Source: Allosphingosinicella sp.
GTDB lineage: Bacteria > Pseudomonadota > Alphaproteobacteria > Sphingomonadales > Sphingomonadaceae
Direction of reading: 5' to 3'
DNA: 62,358 bases
Assembly (NCBI GenBank): GCA_030447665.1
Contig: JAUJOJ010000004.1
Coordinates: forward strand, 39,512-101,869
Made by a program: the position numbers and the translations under genes. The notes beneath the pieces were generated by a model that saw only the letters and a program-made list of their open reading frames with translations, was not told the origin of the DNA and made no database searches. This document shows, one piece after another, positions 9,474-19,678 of this stretch. Position 1 is the first letter of the stretch. Each line of letters starts with the position of its first letter.

Positions 9474-9561
9474 GGTCTGTTTGGAAATGCGCTCCAGGAG
9501 CGCATTTCTCGGGCTCGGCGCCAGCCCGCTCCCCCACCCAGCCTCCCGACGACGATATGAT
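9474..9561. repeat. Half copy of a 140-bp palindromic repeat
   Basis: This segment matches the left half of the element at 36,481-36,620, starting with CTGTTTGGAAATGCGCTC and including an 11-bp hairpin (GAAATGCGCTC / GAGCGCATTTC) and the CCAGCCCGCTCCCCCA block. It ends within the central GACGACGATATGAT of the full copy, and coding sequence for a DsbA-like protein begins at that point. Confidence 0.85.
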
Positions 9562-10087
9562 TGAATATGGCTCGCTCACCTGCCCCGCCTGCGCCAATTT
9601 CAGCACGGCCGCCAAGGCGCCGCTCGCCGGCCATGTGCGGACCGGGAAGGTCAGCTTCGAATTCCGTAACTATGTGCTGAACAGCCTCGATCTCACCGCG
9701 GCGCTGCTCGCGCGCTGCGGAGGTCCGTCCCGGTTCTTCCCGCTGACCGAAAAATTCTATGCCACCCAGCCGCAATGGGTAAGGAAGCTCACGGAGCTCA
9801 GCCAGGCGCAAAAGGAAGAAATCCAGAAGCTGCCGAGCGATCAGCAGATCGCTCGGGTCGCGGAACATGGCGGCCTTACCGGAATGGCTGCGGCGGCCGG
9901 GGTGACGCCGCAGCGGGCGAAGGCCTGCCTCGCGGATCGAGCGGGCGTGGATCGACTGGTTCAGATGCGCAAGGCCGGCGATGCCGCCGGCGTCCACGGC
10001 ACGCCGAGCTTTTTCATCAATGGGGCGGCGGTCGATGCGCATGGCTGGGCCGAGCTCCTGCCCGCGATCAGGAAAGCGGGAGGCTGA
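9557..10087 (+). pseudogene. DsbA-family thioredoxin-fold protein, 5' end lost
   Basis: The reading frame begins inside the repeat at MIEYGSLTCPACANF. In full-length relatives this position is preceded by a signal peptide and about 30-50 residues, so the export signal and first strand are gone. The rest is intact: CPAC redox motif at residues about 9-12, a helical insert, and the cis-proline loop GTPSFFING near the end. In its original form it would be a periplasmic thiol oxidoreductase. smc follows 27 bases downstream, as is usual in sphingomonads, so the right flank is in its normal context. Confidence 0.75.
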
Positions 10088-10114
10088 GAGCAAGCATGGG
10101 CTCGGGGGGCAAGC

Positions 10115-13100
10115 GTGCAGATCAAGCGGCTAAAGCTTTCCGGGTTTAAAAGCTTCGTCGAACCCGCCGAGCTGCGCATCGAGCCCGGCCTGACCGGCGT
10201 CGTCGGCCCCAATGGCTGCGGCAAATCCAACGTGCTCGAGGCGATCCGCTGGGTGATGGGCGAATCGAGCCCCAAGTCGATGCGCGGCTCCGGCATGGAC
10301 GACGTGATCTTCGCCGGAACCGCCGCCCGGCCGGCCCGCGACTTCGCCGAAGTCTCGCTGCTCGTCGAGCGGGCGGCCGAGGAAGTGCCCGGCGACATCG
10401 GCGTCGGCAAGGACGGGGAGCTCGAAGTCACCCGCCGGATCGAGCGCGGCGCCGGCTCCGCCTACCGGGTCAACGGCAGGGACGTTCGCGCAAAGGACGT
10501 CGCGTTGCTGTTCGCCGACGCCGCGACCGGCGCGCATTCGCCGGCCCTCGTCAGCCAGGGCAAGATCGCGCAGGTGATCTCCGCAAAGCCCACCGAGCGC
10601 CGGCAGATGCTGGAAGAAGCGGCGGGGATCGCCGGCCTCCACGTCCGCCGCAAGGATGCCGAGCAGAAGCTGCGCGCGACCGAAGCGAACCTTACAAGGC
10701 TCGACGAGCTGCTCGGCGAGATGGAGGTGCGGGCGGCGGCGCTGAAGCGCCAGGCCAAGGCGGCCGAGCGGTACCGCAAGCTCACCGATCTCATCCGCAC
10801 GGCCGAAGCGCAGCTCGTCTTCGCCAAGTGGCGCGAAGCGGCCGCCGCCGCCGAGGCGGCCAAGAACGAAGCCGAAGCGGCAGTGGCCGCGGTCGATCGT
10901 GCCGCGGAGGCGCAGCGAAGCACCTCGGCGCATCACGCCGAAACGGCGCAGGCGCTGGCGCGGGAGCGCTCGGCCGCGCAGGCCGCACGGGAGCGGGCGT
11001 CGTCGCTCGGCCATGATTTGGCGACGGGGAAGGCGGAGCGGGACGCCGTCAGCCGGCGCATCAGGGAGCTTGCCGACCGGCGCGGTGCGCTCGCTCATGA
11101 TCGGACGCGCGAGGCGGCGCTCGGTGACGACGCCAAGGCCGCACTGGCGCGCCTCGACCAGGAAGCGAGGGCGATCGCCGCCCGGCTGGAGCAGGCGGAA
11201 GCCGGCCGCCGCACGATCGACATCCGCACGGTCGAAGGCGAGGATGAAGCGCGGGACGCCGAGGCCGATCTGGCCAGGGTTCGCGGCAGGCAGGCGGTGG
11301 AGCAGGCGGAAGCCAAGGTCGCCTACACCGCGCTGGAAGGGGCACGCACGAAGCTGGCACGCACCGAAGCGGAGGCGCGGCGCCTGGCCGAGCAGATGGG
11401 GGAGCTTGGCGACGAAGCGCCGCTGCTGGAGGCCCTCCGCGCGGCTGGGTCCAAGCGCGAACGGGCCGAGGCGCAGCTTGCCGAGGCCGCCGAAACGATC
11501 GGCGGTGCCGAGGCGAGACGCGAGCAGGCAGCTTCACTTCGAGAGAAAGCGGAAAGCGACGGCGCCTCGGCGCGGGCGGCGGTGGCCGCGCTCGAATCGG
11601 AGGCCAAGGCGCTCATCCGGGCGGTGGAGACATCGAGCGGCGACCGTGTGATCAACCACCTCAAGGCCCGGCCCGGCTACGAGCGGGCGCTCGCCGCCGC
11701 GCTCGGCGATGATCTCGATGCCGGCTTGGCGAACGAAGGCACGCGCCGATGGGCCGGGGCCGAGATTGGCCTCACCGACCCTGCCCTTCCCGCCGAGGCC
11801 GCCCCCCTTGCAAGGCACGTCGGCGCGCCCGCGGCTCTTGCCCGGCGTCTGGCGCAGGTGGCGGTGGTCGAGGAGGACGACGGCAGCATCGCGCTTGCCG
11901 TGGGACAGCGGCTCGTCACCCTCGATGGCAGGCTCCGCCGCTGGGACGGCTATGTCGCGACCGGCCTTGGAGCCGCGGCCGCCGACCGGCTGATCCGGAT
12001 GAACCGGCTGGCCGAGATCCAGACGGCGCTTCCCGAGGCCGCGAATGCCTCGCTGGCTGCGCAGGCGCGGATCGAAACCGCGCAACGCGAGGCCGAGGAT
12101 GCCCGGACGGCAGCGGAGGAGGCTCGGCGCGAACGCGCGCGGGCGGAGCTCTCGATCCGCGAGGCAGGACGCGAGGAGGATGCGGCGAGTGTCGCGATCG
12201 AGCGGCTGGGCCTGCGCCGGACCGGCCTTCATGAGCGGGTGTCACAGGCCGAAGCCGACGCGGCGGACGCGCGCAATGCGCTCGGCGAGGCGGAGCAAGT
12301 CGTCGGCGGCCTTCCCGATGCGCGGCTGATCGAGGGAGAGGTGGCCGAGCTCCGCCAAGGGGCGGAAGCCGCGCAGCGCGCTCTGGCCGACGTCAGGGCC
12401 GAGGCGGCGACGCATGCACGGGCGGTGAGCGCCGACCGCCAGCGGGCCGAGGCGGCGCGCAAGGAAAGCGCCGATTGGCGCGTGCGCGCGGCCGAAGCCG
12501 AGAAGCGTCACGCGGAGATCGAACGGCGCATCGCGGAAGCCGAGGCGGAGGCGGAGCGGCTTGCCGATGCACCCGAACGGCTGGCCGCACAGGTGGAGCG
12601 GTTCGAAGCCCAAGCCGCGCAAGCCCAGGGCCTTGCCGAGGCTGCGGCAATGGCTGAGCGCGAGGCGGAGACGGCGCTGCGGGCGGCGGAGGCGCGGCTC
12701 GCCGAGGTCGGCGAGGCCCTTGCGCTTGCGCGGGAAGCCCGGGCCGGGGCCGTTGCACGGCACGAAAACCAGGAAAGCCGCCGGATCGAGATGGGCCGGA
12801 TCGCCGGCGAACGCTTCCAATGCCCGCCGCCGCTGCTTCCGCAACGGCTCGGCTTCGAAGCGGCGACGGTGGAGCATTCTTCCGCCGCATCGAAGAGCCT
12901 CGACCGCCTCACGGCCGACCGGGAGCGGATCGGGCCGGTGAACCTGGTTGCGGAACGCGAGCTCGCCGAGCTCGAGGAAGGCCGCGCCGGCAGTCAGGCC
13001 GAGCGCGAGGAACTCGGCCTCGCCATTCACCGCCTGCGCGGCTCGATCGGCAGCCTCAATCGCGAAGGCCGCGCACGGCTGCTCGCCGCCTTCGAGGCGG

Positions 13101-13555
13101 TCGACCGCCATTTCCGCAGCCTCTTCACCACCCTGTTCGAAGGCGGCCAGGCGCATCTCGACCTCATTGAATCCGACGATCCGCTCGAAGCGGGGCTGGA
13201 GATCCTCGCCCAGCCGCCCGGCAAGCGGCTCGCCACGCTCACGCTTCTTTCCGGCGGCGAGCAGGCGCTGACCGCCATCGCGCTGATCTTCGCGCTCTTC
13301 CTCACCAACCCGGCGCCGATCTGCGTCCTCGACGAGGTCGACGCCCCGCTCGACGATGCCAATATCGAACGTTTCTGCGATCTGCTCGATCGAATGACGA
13401 GCCAGACCGACACCCGCTATCTGATCGTCACCCACAATGCGGTGACGATGAGCCGCATGCACCGCCTGTTCGGCGTCACCATGATCGAGCGCGGCGTGAG
13501 CCGCCTCGTCAGCGTCGACCTCGGCGGGGCGGAGCGCCTGCTTGCAGCCGAGTGA
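10115..13555 (+). CDS. smc: Chromosome segregation protein SMC
   Basis: SMC forms the condensin ring that organises the chromosome. The 1146-residue product is full length. Walker A VVGPNGCGKSNVLEAIRWVMGE is at about residues 29-50, two long Ala/Glu/Arg-rich coiled coils flank a hinge near residues 510-640, the ABC signature LLSGGEQALTAIAL is at about 1043, and Walker B ICVLDEVDAPLDD follows. The start is GTG at 10115, after a GGGGGG ribosome site. The very high GC of the coiled coils produces long shadow frames on all strands, which are not genes. Confidence 0.97.
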   Translation: MQIKRLKLSGFKSFVEPAELRIEPGLTGVVGPNGCGKSNVLEAIRWVMGESSPKSMRGSGMDDVIFAGTAARPARDFAEVSLLVERAAEEVPGDIGVGKDGELEVTRRIERGAGSAYRVNGRDVRAKDVALLFADAATGAHSPALVSQGKIAQVISAKPTERRQMLEEAAGIAGLHVRRKDAEQKLRATEANLTRLDELLGEMEVRAAALKRQAKAAERYRKLTDLIRTAEAQLVFAKWREAAAAAEAAKNEAEAAVAAVDRAAEAQRSTSAHHAETAQALARERSAAQAARERASSLGHDLATGKAERDAVSRRIRELADRRGALAHDRTREAALGDDAKAALARLDQEARAIAARLEQAEAGRRTIDIRTVEGEDEARDAEADLARVRGRQAVEQAEAKVAYTALEGARTKLARTEAEARRLAEQMGELGDEAPLLEALRAAGSKRERAEAQLAEAAETIGGAEARREQAASLREKAESDGASARAAVAALESEAKALIRAVETSSGDRVINHLKARPGYERALAAALGDDLDAGLANEGTRRWAGAEIGLTDPALPAEAAPLARHVGAPAALARRLAQVAVVEEDDGSIALAVGQRLVTLDGRLRRWDGYVATGLGAAAADRLIRMNRLAEIQTALPEAANASLAAQARIETAQREAEDARTAAEEARRERARAELSIREAGREEDAASVAIERLGLRRTGLHERVSQAEADAADARNALGEAEQVVGGLPDARLIEGEVAELRQGAEAAQRALADVRAEAATHARAVSADRQRAEAARKESADWRVRAAEAEKRHAEIERRIAEAEAEAERLADAPERLAAQVERFEAQAAQAQGLAEAAAMAEREAETALRAAEARLAEVGEALALAREARAGAVARHENQESRRIEMGRIAGERFQCPPPLLPQRLGFEAATVEHSSAASKSLDRLTADRERIGPVNLVAERELAELEEGRAGSQAEREELGLAIHRLRGSIGSLNREGRARLLAAFEAVDRHFRSLFTTLFEGGQAHLDLIESDDPLEAGLEILAQPPGKRLATLTLLSGGEQALTAIALIFALFLTNPAPICVLDEVDAPLDDANIERFCDLLDRMTSQTDTRYLIVTHNAVTMSRMHRLFGVTMIERGVSRLVSVDLGGAERLLAAE

Positions 13556-13577
13556 CTGGTTCGATCTCAGAAATTGC

Positions 13578-13597
13578 TATTGCGACTGATTATCAAC
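13578..13597. promoter_or_regulatory. Fur-box-like operator upstream of receptor gene
   Basis: TATTGCGACTGATTATCAAC differs by one base from the site at 6161-6180. It lies 47 bases before the receptor start codon, a normal place for an iron-responsive repressor site. The regulator is inferred from family knowledge. Confidence 0.6.
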
Positions 13598-13643
13598 AGC
13601 AGTAGAGCCCCCGTCAGACGCAAACAGCGCTTCAAGGGGTTCC

Positions 13644-15772
13644 ATGTTCATTCGCTCCGTTTCCTTCCTCGCCCTTGCCTGCGGGCTTGCCTCGCCGGCC
13701 CTCGGGGCCGACGAGGTCGAAGCCGCCGATGCTCTTGAAAGCTCCGATCCGATCGTCGTGACCGGGTATCGGGACAGCTACGGAATTGAGGCCACCAGCA
13801 GTGCGACGCGGACGCCGACCCCGCTCAACGACATTCCTCAGGCGATCAGCATCATCACCGAGCGTCAGATCGAGGACCAGGCGATGCTCACGATCGGCGA
13901 CGTGCTCCGCACCGTGCCGGGGGCGACGATCGGGCAGGGCGAGGGCCACCGCGATCAGATCACGCTTCGCGGCAACAACAGCACCGCCGATTTCTTCGTC
14001 GATGGGCTGCGCGACGACGTCCAATATTATCGCGGCCTCTACAATGTCGAGCGGATCGAGGTGCTCAAAGGCCCCAATGCGATGATCTTCGGCCGCGGCG
14101 GCGGGGGCGGCGTCGTCAACCGCGTCACCAAGCGGCCGGCCGCCAATCCGTTCGTGCGGGGCAGCGGCGCGGTGGACAGCGAAGGCGGGTTCGTTTTCGA
14201 TCTCGATCTCAACCGGCCCTTCAGCGATGCCGCGGCCGGACGCTTCAATGCGGTTTACGAGGATTTCAACACCCACCGCGACGTCTTTGGCGGGCGGCGC
14301 TTCGCCATCAACCCCACCGCCGCCTTATCGATCGGCGGCAGCCGGGCCGACCTTTCCTACGAATATGAGGATGACGAGCGGGTGGTGGATCGCGGCGTTC
14401 CTTCATCCGCCGGACGGCCGCTCACCGGTTTCCGCGACGCTTTCTTCGGCGATCCCAGCATCAACCGCAGCGACTTCGACGCGCACATCTTCAAAGGGCG
14501 AGTGGAGCACCGTTTCAGCGACGCCGTGACGCTCAGCAGCAAGCTGCTCTACGGCGACTATGACAAGGCGTATCAGAACGTCTTTCCCGCCACCGCCGTG
14601 ACCGCCAATGCGGCGGGCGTCCGCCGCTTCGGCATCGAGGCCTATCGCGACACCACCCGGCGCGAAAATCTGTTCAGCCAGACCGATCTCGTTTGGCAGG
14701 GTGCCACCGGTCCGGTCTCCCACATCCTCCTCGCCGGCTTCGAATATGGCGACCAGGACACAAATAACGAGCGGATCAACGGCTTCTTCACCGGCGTGCC
14801 GGCGACGAGCGGCGGGCGCCGGACCGTGATCGACCTTGCCGATCCCGTTCGGGTGCCGAATGTCGAGTTCCGCCGCGGCCGCGCCTTTGCCGGGAACCGT
14901 GCGGTCGCCACCGATGCCGAGCTGCTCGCTTTCTACCTTCAGGACCAGCTCTCGCTGGGCGAGCATGTCGACCTCATCGCCGGCATCCGCCACGATCGTT
15001 TCAAGCTCGGCGTCGAGGATCTGTTCGACGGCGCCGTGGTCAGGCGCACCGACACTCTCTGGTCGCCCCGCCTGGGCCTCGTCTTGAAGCCGATCGCAGC
15101 GCTCTCATTCTACCTGAGCTACAGCCGCTCCTATCTGCCCCAGTCGGGCGACCAGTTCCTGTCGCTGGACGCGACCGGCGCCACGCTCGAGCCGGAGAAG
15201 TTCGACAATTACGAGATCGGGCTCAAATGGGACATCCGTCCGAGCCTCAACCTTACCGCCGCCGTCTATCGGCTCGATCGCACGAATACGCGCGCCAACC
15301 TGTCGGGCGGTATCGTCGTGCAGACCGGCGAGCAGCGCAGCAAAGGCTTCGAACTGAGCCTCACCGGGGACATCACCAAATATTGGCACGTCAGCGCCGG
15401 CTATGCCCTGCAGGACGCGGAGGTGAGGACGGCAACACTGGCCTGCCCCGCCGGGAATTGCGAGGTTCCCCAGGTGCCGAGGCATCAGGCCTCGCTCTGG
15501 ACGCGCTATGACTTCACGCCGCGGCTCGGCGCCGGGCTCGGCGTCTATCACCAGTCGAAGAGCTTCGCCTCGATCAGCAACGCCGTGCTGCTGCCCTCCT
15601 ATACGCGGGTGGACGCCGCCGCTTTCTTCAGGATCGCGGAAGGAATAGATGCGCAGGTGAACGTCGAGAACCTCTTCAATGAGCGCGTTATTTCCCGACT
15701 GCGCATAACGACAACAACATCACCCCGGGCGCTCCGACCACCGCAAGGGCGACATTGCGCTTTACCTTTTGA
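13644..15772 (+). pseudogene. TonB-dependent siderophore-type receptor, frameshifted at 3' end
   Basis: This is an outer-membrane receptor that would import a ferric siderophore with energy from TonB. It has a signal peptide ending SPALGA, a TonB box (DPIVVTGY), the plug domain (LNDIPQAISIITERQIED, LRGNNSTADFFVDGLRDD, IEVLKGPNAMIFGRGGGGG) and a barrel up to VNVENLFNER. There the frame breaks: as read it gives a nonsense tail to 15800, but one frame over the expected end YFPTAHNDNNITPGAP through LRFTF and a stop at 15772 is complete. One base, probably a G near 15685-15688, is missing. The final Phe recognised by BAM is lost in the read-through product. Confidence 0.85.
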
Positions 15773-15796
15773 CCGGGCCGGCCCCCAGGAAGCTGC

Positions 15797-16690
15797 CTAG
15801 CCGAGATTCTGGCAGGCGGCCGGGTCTCCGGTCTGCAGCCCGCGCTTGAGGGCGGCCATGCGTTGCGCCGCACTGCCGTGGGTGAAGCTTTCCGGCACGA
15901 CCCGTCCCTGCGCCTGGCGCTGGAGCGTGTCGTCTCCGATCGCTTCGGCGGCGCGCATTCCCCTCTTCGACGTCTCCGGGCTCCAGCCGGTTGCGGTTGC
16001 GCGCGGCCCAGACGCCGGCATAGCAATCGGCCTGCAGCTCGACGCCGACCTGAACCGCATTTCCCTCCGCCGCCGAACGCTTGCCCTGCGCCGCCCGCGC
16101 CTGATCGAGCACGCCGGTAAGATGCTGGATATGATGCCCCACCTCATGCGCGATCACATAGGCTTGGGCAAAGTCGCCGGCCGCGCCGAACCGGTCGCGA
16201 AGCTCGCGGTAGAAGCTGGTGTCGAGATAGATATTGTTGTCGGTCGGGCAGTAGAACGGCCCCATCGCGGACTGCGCCGCGCCGCAGCCCGACTGGCCGC
16301 TGCCGCCATAGAAGATGAAGCCGGCGGGGTGTAGCGCTGCCCCCTTTCCTGGAAGACCGCAGCCCATGTGTCCTCCGTGCTGGCGAGGACCTGGCAGGAG
16401 AAGCGGCTTTCCGCGTCCACCGAACAGATTTGCTCGGCGCTTTGACCGCCACGGGTCGCCTGGTGCGGGGCGACGCCGGTGCCGCCGGTCACCCCGAGCG
16501 GATTGCCGCCGGCGAACAGGAAGTAAAGCAGCCCCAGCACGATCACGCCGCCAATGCCGAACCGGCTCAGCACGAGCCCGAACAGGAGCCCGAACAGCCC
16601 GCCGCCGCCGCCGCCGCCGCCACCGCCGCCGAAGCTCTGGCCTCTCTGGTCGCCGACATTGTCGCTGATCCGATAGTCGTCGAGCCGCAT
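15797..16690 (-). pseudogene. Neutral zinc metallopeptidase (YpfJ type) with two compensating frameshifts
   Basis: The start at 16690 gives MRLDDYRISDNVGDQRG, a glycine run and one membrane helix, as in YpfJ-type peptidases. The frame breaks in a C run near 16326. The central part continues in another frame with YCPTDNNIYLDTSF, the zinc site [11 protein letters not shown] and [13 protein letters not shown], then returns to the first frame near 15960 for [15 protein letters not shown] and the stop at 15797. A one-base loss followed by a one-base gain explains both. The catalytic HExxH lies wholly in the shifted part, so no single frame encodes an active enzyme. Confidence 0.85.
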
Positions 16691-16799
16691 CACACCCTCC
16701 TTCAAGCCGGCACGACAATGCATGGGTCACCGGCGCGGTTGCAAAACGGCCCCGCCCGCCCGAAAGAAACCCGCCACCAGACAGGAGACCCCCGCCCCC

Positions 16800-17585
16800 A
16801 TGTTCCTCAAGGGAAAAACCGCGCTCATCACCGGCTCCACATCGGGCATCGGCCTCGCCTGCGCCCGCACGCTCGCCGCCGAGGGCGCGAACATCATGTT
16901 GAACGGCTTCGGCGATCCCGCCGAGATCGAGAGGATCCGCAAGGAGGTCGAGCAGGCGAGCGGCGGCAAGGCCGGCTACAGCAATGCCGACCTCACGAAG
17001 CCGGAGGCGATCGAGCAGCTGATGGCCCGGGCGGCGGACGAGCTCGGCGGCGTTGACATCCTCGTCAACAATGCCGGCATGCAGCATGTCGCGCCGATCG
17101 ATCAGTTTCCGGTGGAGAAGTGGGATCTGATCGTTGCGCTCAACCTCAGCGCCGCGTTCCACACCACACGGCTCGCACTGCCGGCGATGAAAGCCAGAGG
17201 CTGGGGCCGGATCATCAACACCGCCTCCGCGCACAGCCTCGTCGCCAGCCCCAACAAGGCCCCCTATGTCGCAGCCAAGCACGGCATTGCCGGCCTCACC
17301 AAGGCGGTGGCGCTCGAAACCGCGACCAGCGGCGTCACCGTCAACTGCATCAGCCCCGGCTATGTCTGGACGCCGCTCGTCGAGAACCAGATCCCCGATA
17401 CCATGGTGGCGCGCAGCCTCACCCGCGAGCAGGTGATGAACGACGTCCTTCTCGCCGCGCAGCCGACCAAGAAGTTCGTCACGGTGGACCAGGTCGCCGC
17501 CCTCGCCCTCTTCCTGTGCCGGGACGAGGCGTCCGCCATCACCGGCGCCAACCTTTCGATGGACGGCGGCTGGACGGCGCAATAG
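16800..17585 (+). CDS. bdhA: 3-hydroxybutyrate dehydrogenase
   Basis: A 261-residue short-chain dehydrogenase that interconverts 3-hydroxybutyrate and acetoacetate with NAD, in the breakdown of polyhydroxybutyrate or ketone bodies. It shows the TGSTSGIG cofactor loop (residues about 13-20), NNAG, the catalytic S-Y-K set (TASAHSLVAS and YVAAKHG) and the ending SMDGGWTAQ, which is typical of BdhA. The start at 16800 gives MFLKGKTALITG; 26 residues of open frame upstream do not look coding. It is divergent from the zinc peptidase gene. Confidence 0.9.
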   Translation: MFLKGKTALITGSTSGIGLACARTLAAEGANIMLNGFGDPAEIERIRKEVEQASGGKAGYSNADLTKPEAIEQLMARAADELGGVDILVNNAGMQHVAPIDQFPVEKWDLIVALNLSAAFHTTRLALPAMKARGWGRIINTASAHSLVASPNKAPYVAAKHGIAGLTKAVALETATSGVTVNCISPGYVWTPLVENQIPDTMVARSLTREQVMNDVLLAAQPTKKFVTVDQVAALALFLCRDEASAITGANLSMDGGWTAQ

Positions 17586-17643
17586 GCTGTTGCTCCAAAG
17601 GCTTCCGACAGAGAGGCCAGGAGCTTCGAGAGAGGGATGAATC

Positions 17644-18279
17644 ATGAAGCTTGCCCTTGCCCCGCTCGTGGCGGCGCTGGCGCTCGCCGGCTGCGCTTCC
17701 GGCGGAAAAGACGAGCCTCGAATGGCTGAGGCAGCGCCGCCCGACTGGCGCGCGATCGCCACCGAACATGACCGCGAACGGCTGCGTGAATGGCGCACCG
17801 CCTGGATGGAGGCGATCCGCAAGGTCAATGCTTCGGGCCAGCGTATGGCGCTCGCCCGCGAGGGCGCGCTCCTCCAGCCGGACGTCGCGGTCGAATGGCG
17901 CGATCCGCCGCCCGGCGATTATAGCTGCCGGGTGATCAAGATGGGCGCCAAGCAGCCCGGCCTGCTCGATTATGTCGCCTATCCCGCCTTCGATTGCCGG
18001 ATCCGCCGGGAAGAGGGGATGATGAGCTTCGCCAAGCTTACCGGATCGCAGCGCCCGATCGGCCATCTCCTGCCCTTTAACGGCCAGCACAGGATGGTCT
18101 TCCTCGGCACGCTCCAGCTCGGCGACGAGCGGCGCTCGCTCGAATATGGTCATGACCGGGAGCGGGACATGGCGGGCATCGTCGAGCGGATCGGCGAGCG
18201 AAGGTGGCGCCTCGTCCTTCCCTACCCGGCCTTCGAATCCACCATCGACATCCTCGAGCTCGTCCCCCGCAGTTCCTGA
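17644..18279 (+). CDS. DUF4893 family lipoprotein
   Basis: A 211-residue exported lipoprotein (signal MKLALAPLVAALALAGC, lipobox LAGC). The body, from PDWRAIATEHDRERLREW to FESTIDILELVP, resembles the DUF4893 family, known mainly from sphingomonads and of unknown function. It starts 58 bases after bdhA and ends 13 bases before the M20 hydrolase gene, so it may share a transcript with them. Confidence 0.75.
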   Translation: MKLALAPLVAALALAGCASGGKDEPRMAEAAPPDWRAIATEHDRERLREWRTAWMEAIRKVNASGQRMALAREGALLQPDVAVEWRDPPPGDYSCRVIKMGAKQPGLLDYVAYPAFDCRIRREEGMMSFAKLTGSQRPIGHLLPFNGQHRMVFLGTLQLGDERRSLEYGHDRERDMAGIVERIGERRWRLVLPYPAFESTIDILELVPRSS

Positions 18280-18292
18280 CGAAAGCGATCCC

Positions 18293-19605
18293 ATGAAAGC
18301 CAGAATTCTTGCCGCCGCAGCCGCCCTCCTCGCATCGACGCCGGCGCATGCGGACTCGCTCCGCGACTCGGTCGCGAAGGACATGCCGTCGCTGCTCGCG
18401 CTCTATCGGGATTTCCACGCCAGCCCCGAGCTGTCGATGCAGGAGGTGAAGACCGCCGCCAAGCTCGCCGCCGAGGTCAAGAAGCTCGGCTTCGATGTGA
18501 CCACCGGCGTCGGCAAGACCGGCGTCGTTGCGGTGATGAAGAACGGTGCCGGCCCGGTCCTGCTGCTGCGCGCCGACATGGACGGGCTTCCGGTGATCGA
18601 GCAGACCGGGCTTCCCTTCGCCAGCAAGGTGCGCGGCACGAGCCTCGCCGGGGTCGAGAGCGGCGTGATGCACGCTTGCGCCCACGATACGCATGTGACC
18701 GCCTGGATCGGCGCCGCCCGCCGGCTCGCGGCTGCGAAGACTCAATGGTCCGGGACGCTGGTGATGATCGCCCAGCCCGGCGAGGAGACCAGCGAGGGCG
18801 CGCGCGCGATGCTGGAGGACGGCCTCTACACCCGCTTCCCCAAGCCCACCCACGCTTTGGCGTTCCACAATGCGGCGGTGCTCCCCGCCGGCGTGATCGG
18901 CATCACCGGGGGCCCGCTCTCGCCAACGTGGACAGCGTCGACATCAAGGTGCGCGGCGTCGGCGGGCATGGCGCGGCGCCGCACACGGCCAAGGACCCGG
19001 TGGTGGTCGCCTCGAGCATCGTGATGGCGCTGCAGACGCTGGTGAGCCGGACGCTGAACCCGCTCGATCCGGGCGTGGTGACGGTGGGAAGCTTCCATGC
19101 CGGCGCCAAGCACAACATCATTTCCGACGAAGCCAGCATGCTGCTGACCGTGCGCAGCTATACCGACCAGAGCCGCCGCGCGCTGCTCGACGGCATCAAA
19201 CGGATCGCGCGCGGCCAGGCGCTGGCTTACGGCATTCCCGAGGACCGGCTTCCCGAGGTGACGATCCGCGAAGGCCTCTACACGCCCGCCACCATCAACA
19301 CCGAAAAGCTCACCGCCAGCACCAAAAGGCTGCTGACCGAGCGCTTCGGCGCGGATCGGGTCCGCGACCTGCCGCCGGCAATGGCAGGCGAGGATTTCGG
19401 CCGCTTCCACCTCGCGGACACGAGCATCGAAAGCACGATCTTCTGGGTCGGCGGCGTCCCTCAGCCGGTCTGGCAGAAAGCGGGCGGCGATCCCGCCAAG
19501 CTCCCCTCGCTCCACAGCCCCTTCTGGGCTCCCGACGCGGAGCCGACCATCGCCACGGCGACCGAAGCCATGGTGGCGGCCGCGATGGGCGTGCTGAAAA
19601 AATAA
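18293..19605 (+). pseudogene. Secreted M20 amidohydrolase (hippurate-hydrolase type), frameshifted
   Basis: Members cleave amide bonds of N-acyl amino acids with a di-metal centre. The product starts with a signal peptide (to ASTPAHA), then has the metal-site motifs LLRADMDGLPV and MHACAHDTHV and the catalytic PGEETSEGA. At ITGGP (about 18911-18916) the frame breaks in a C run. One frame over, the protein continues as ALANVDSVDIKVRGVGGHGA, the normal dimerisation domain, with metal ligand segment PPAMAGEDFGRF, to a stop at 19605. A single lost C accounts for it. If the reading is right, the product is truncated after the first catalytic segment. Confidence 0.85.
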
Positions 19606-19678
19606 GGCGCCGTAAGGGCGCACTTCAGCTGAAAACGGAATAAGGGCACCAGTGCCCCGGCGCCGCGTTTAGCGCGTC

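Noticed and set aside
8906..10087. 393-residue plus-strand frame
   Set aside because: The first 215 residues are antisense of bamD plus the palindromic repeat; only the part from 9557 has a family match.
10130..13462. Long frames on the minus strand and other plus frames across smc
   Set aside because: Shadows caused by the GC-rich coiled-coil codons of smc.
16600..16630. CCG trinucleotide run that looks like a microsatellite
   Set aside because: It encodes the glycine run normal for the N-terminal linker of YpfJ-type zinc peptidases.
15762..17828. 688-residue minus-strand frame
   Set aside because: Only the middle (about 15,960-16,330) is coding, as the shifted part of the zinc peptidase; the rest is antisense of the 3-hydroxybutyrate dehydrogenase and the DUF4893 gene.
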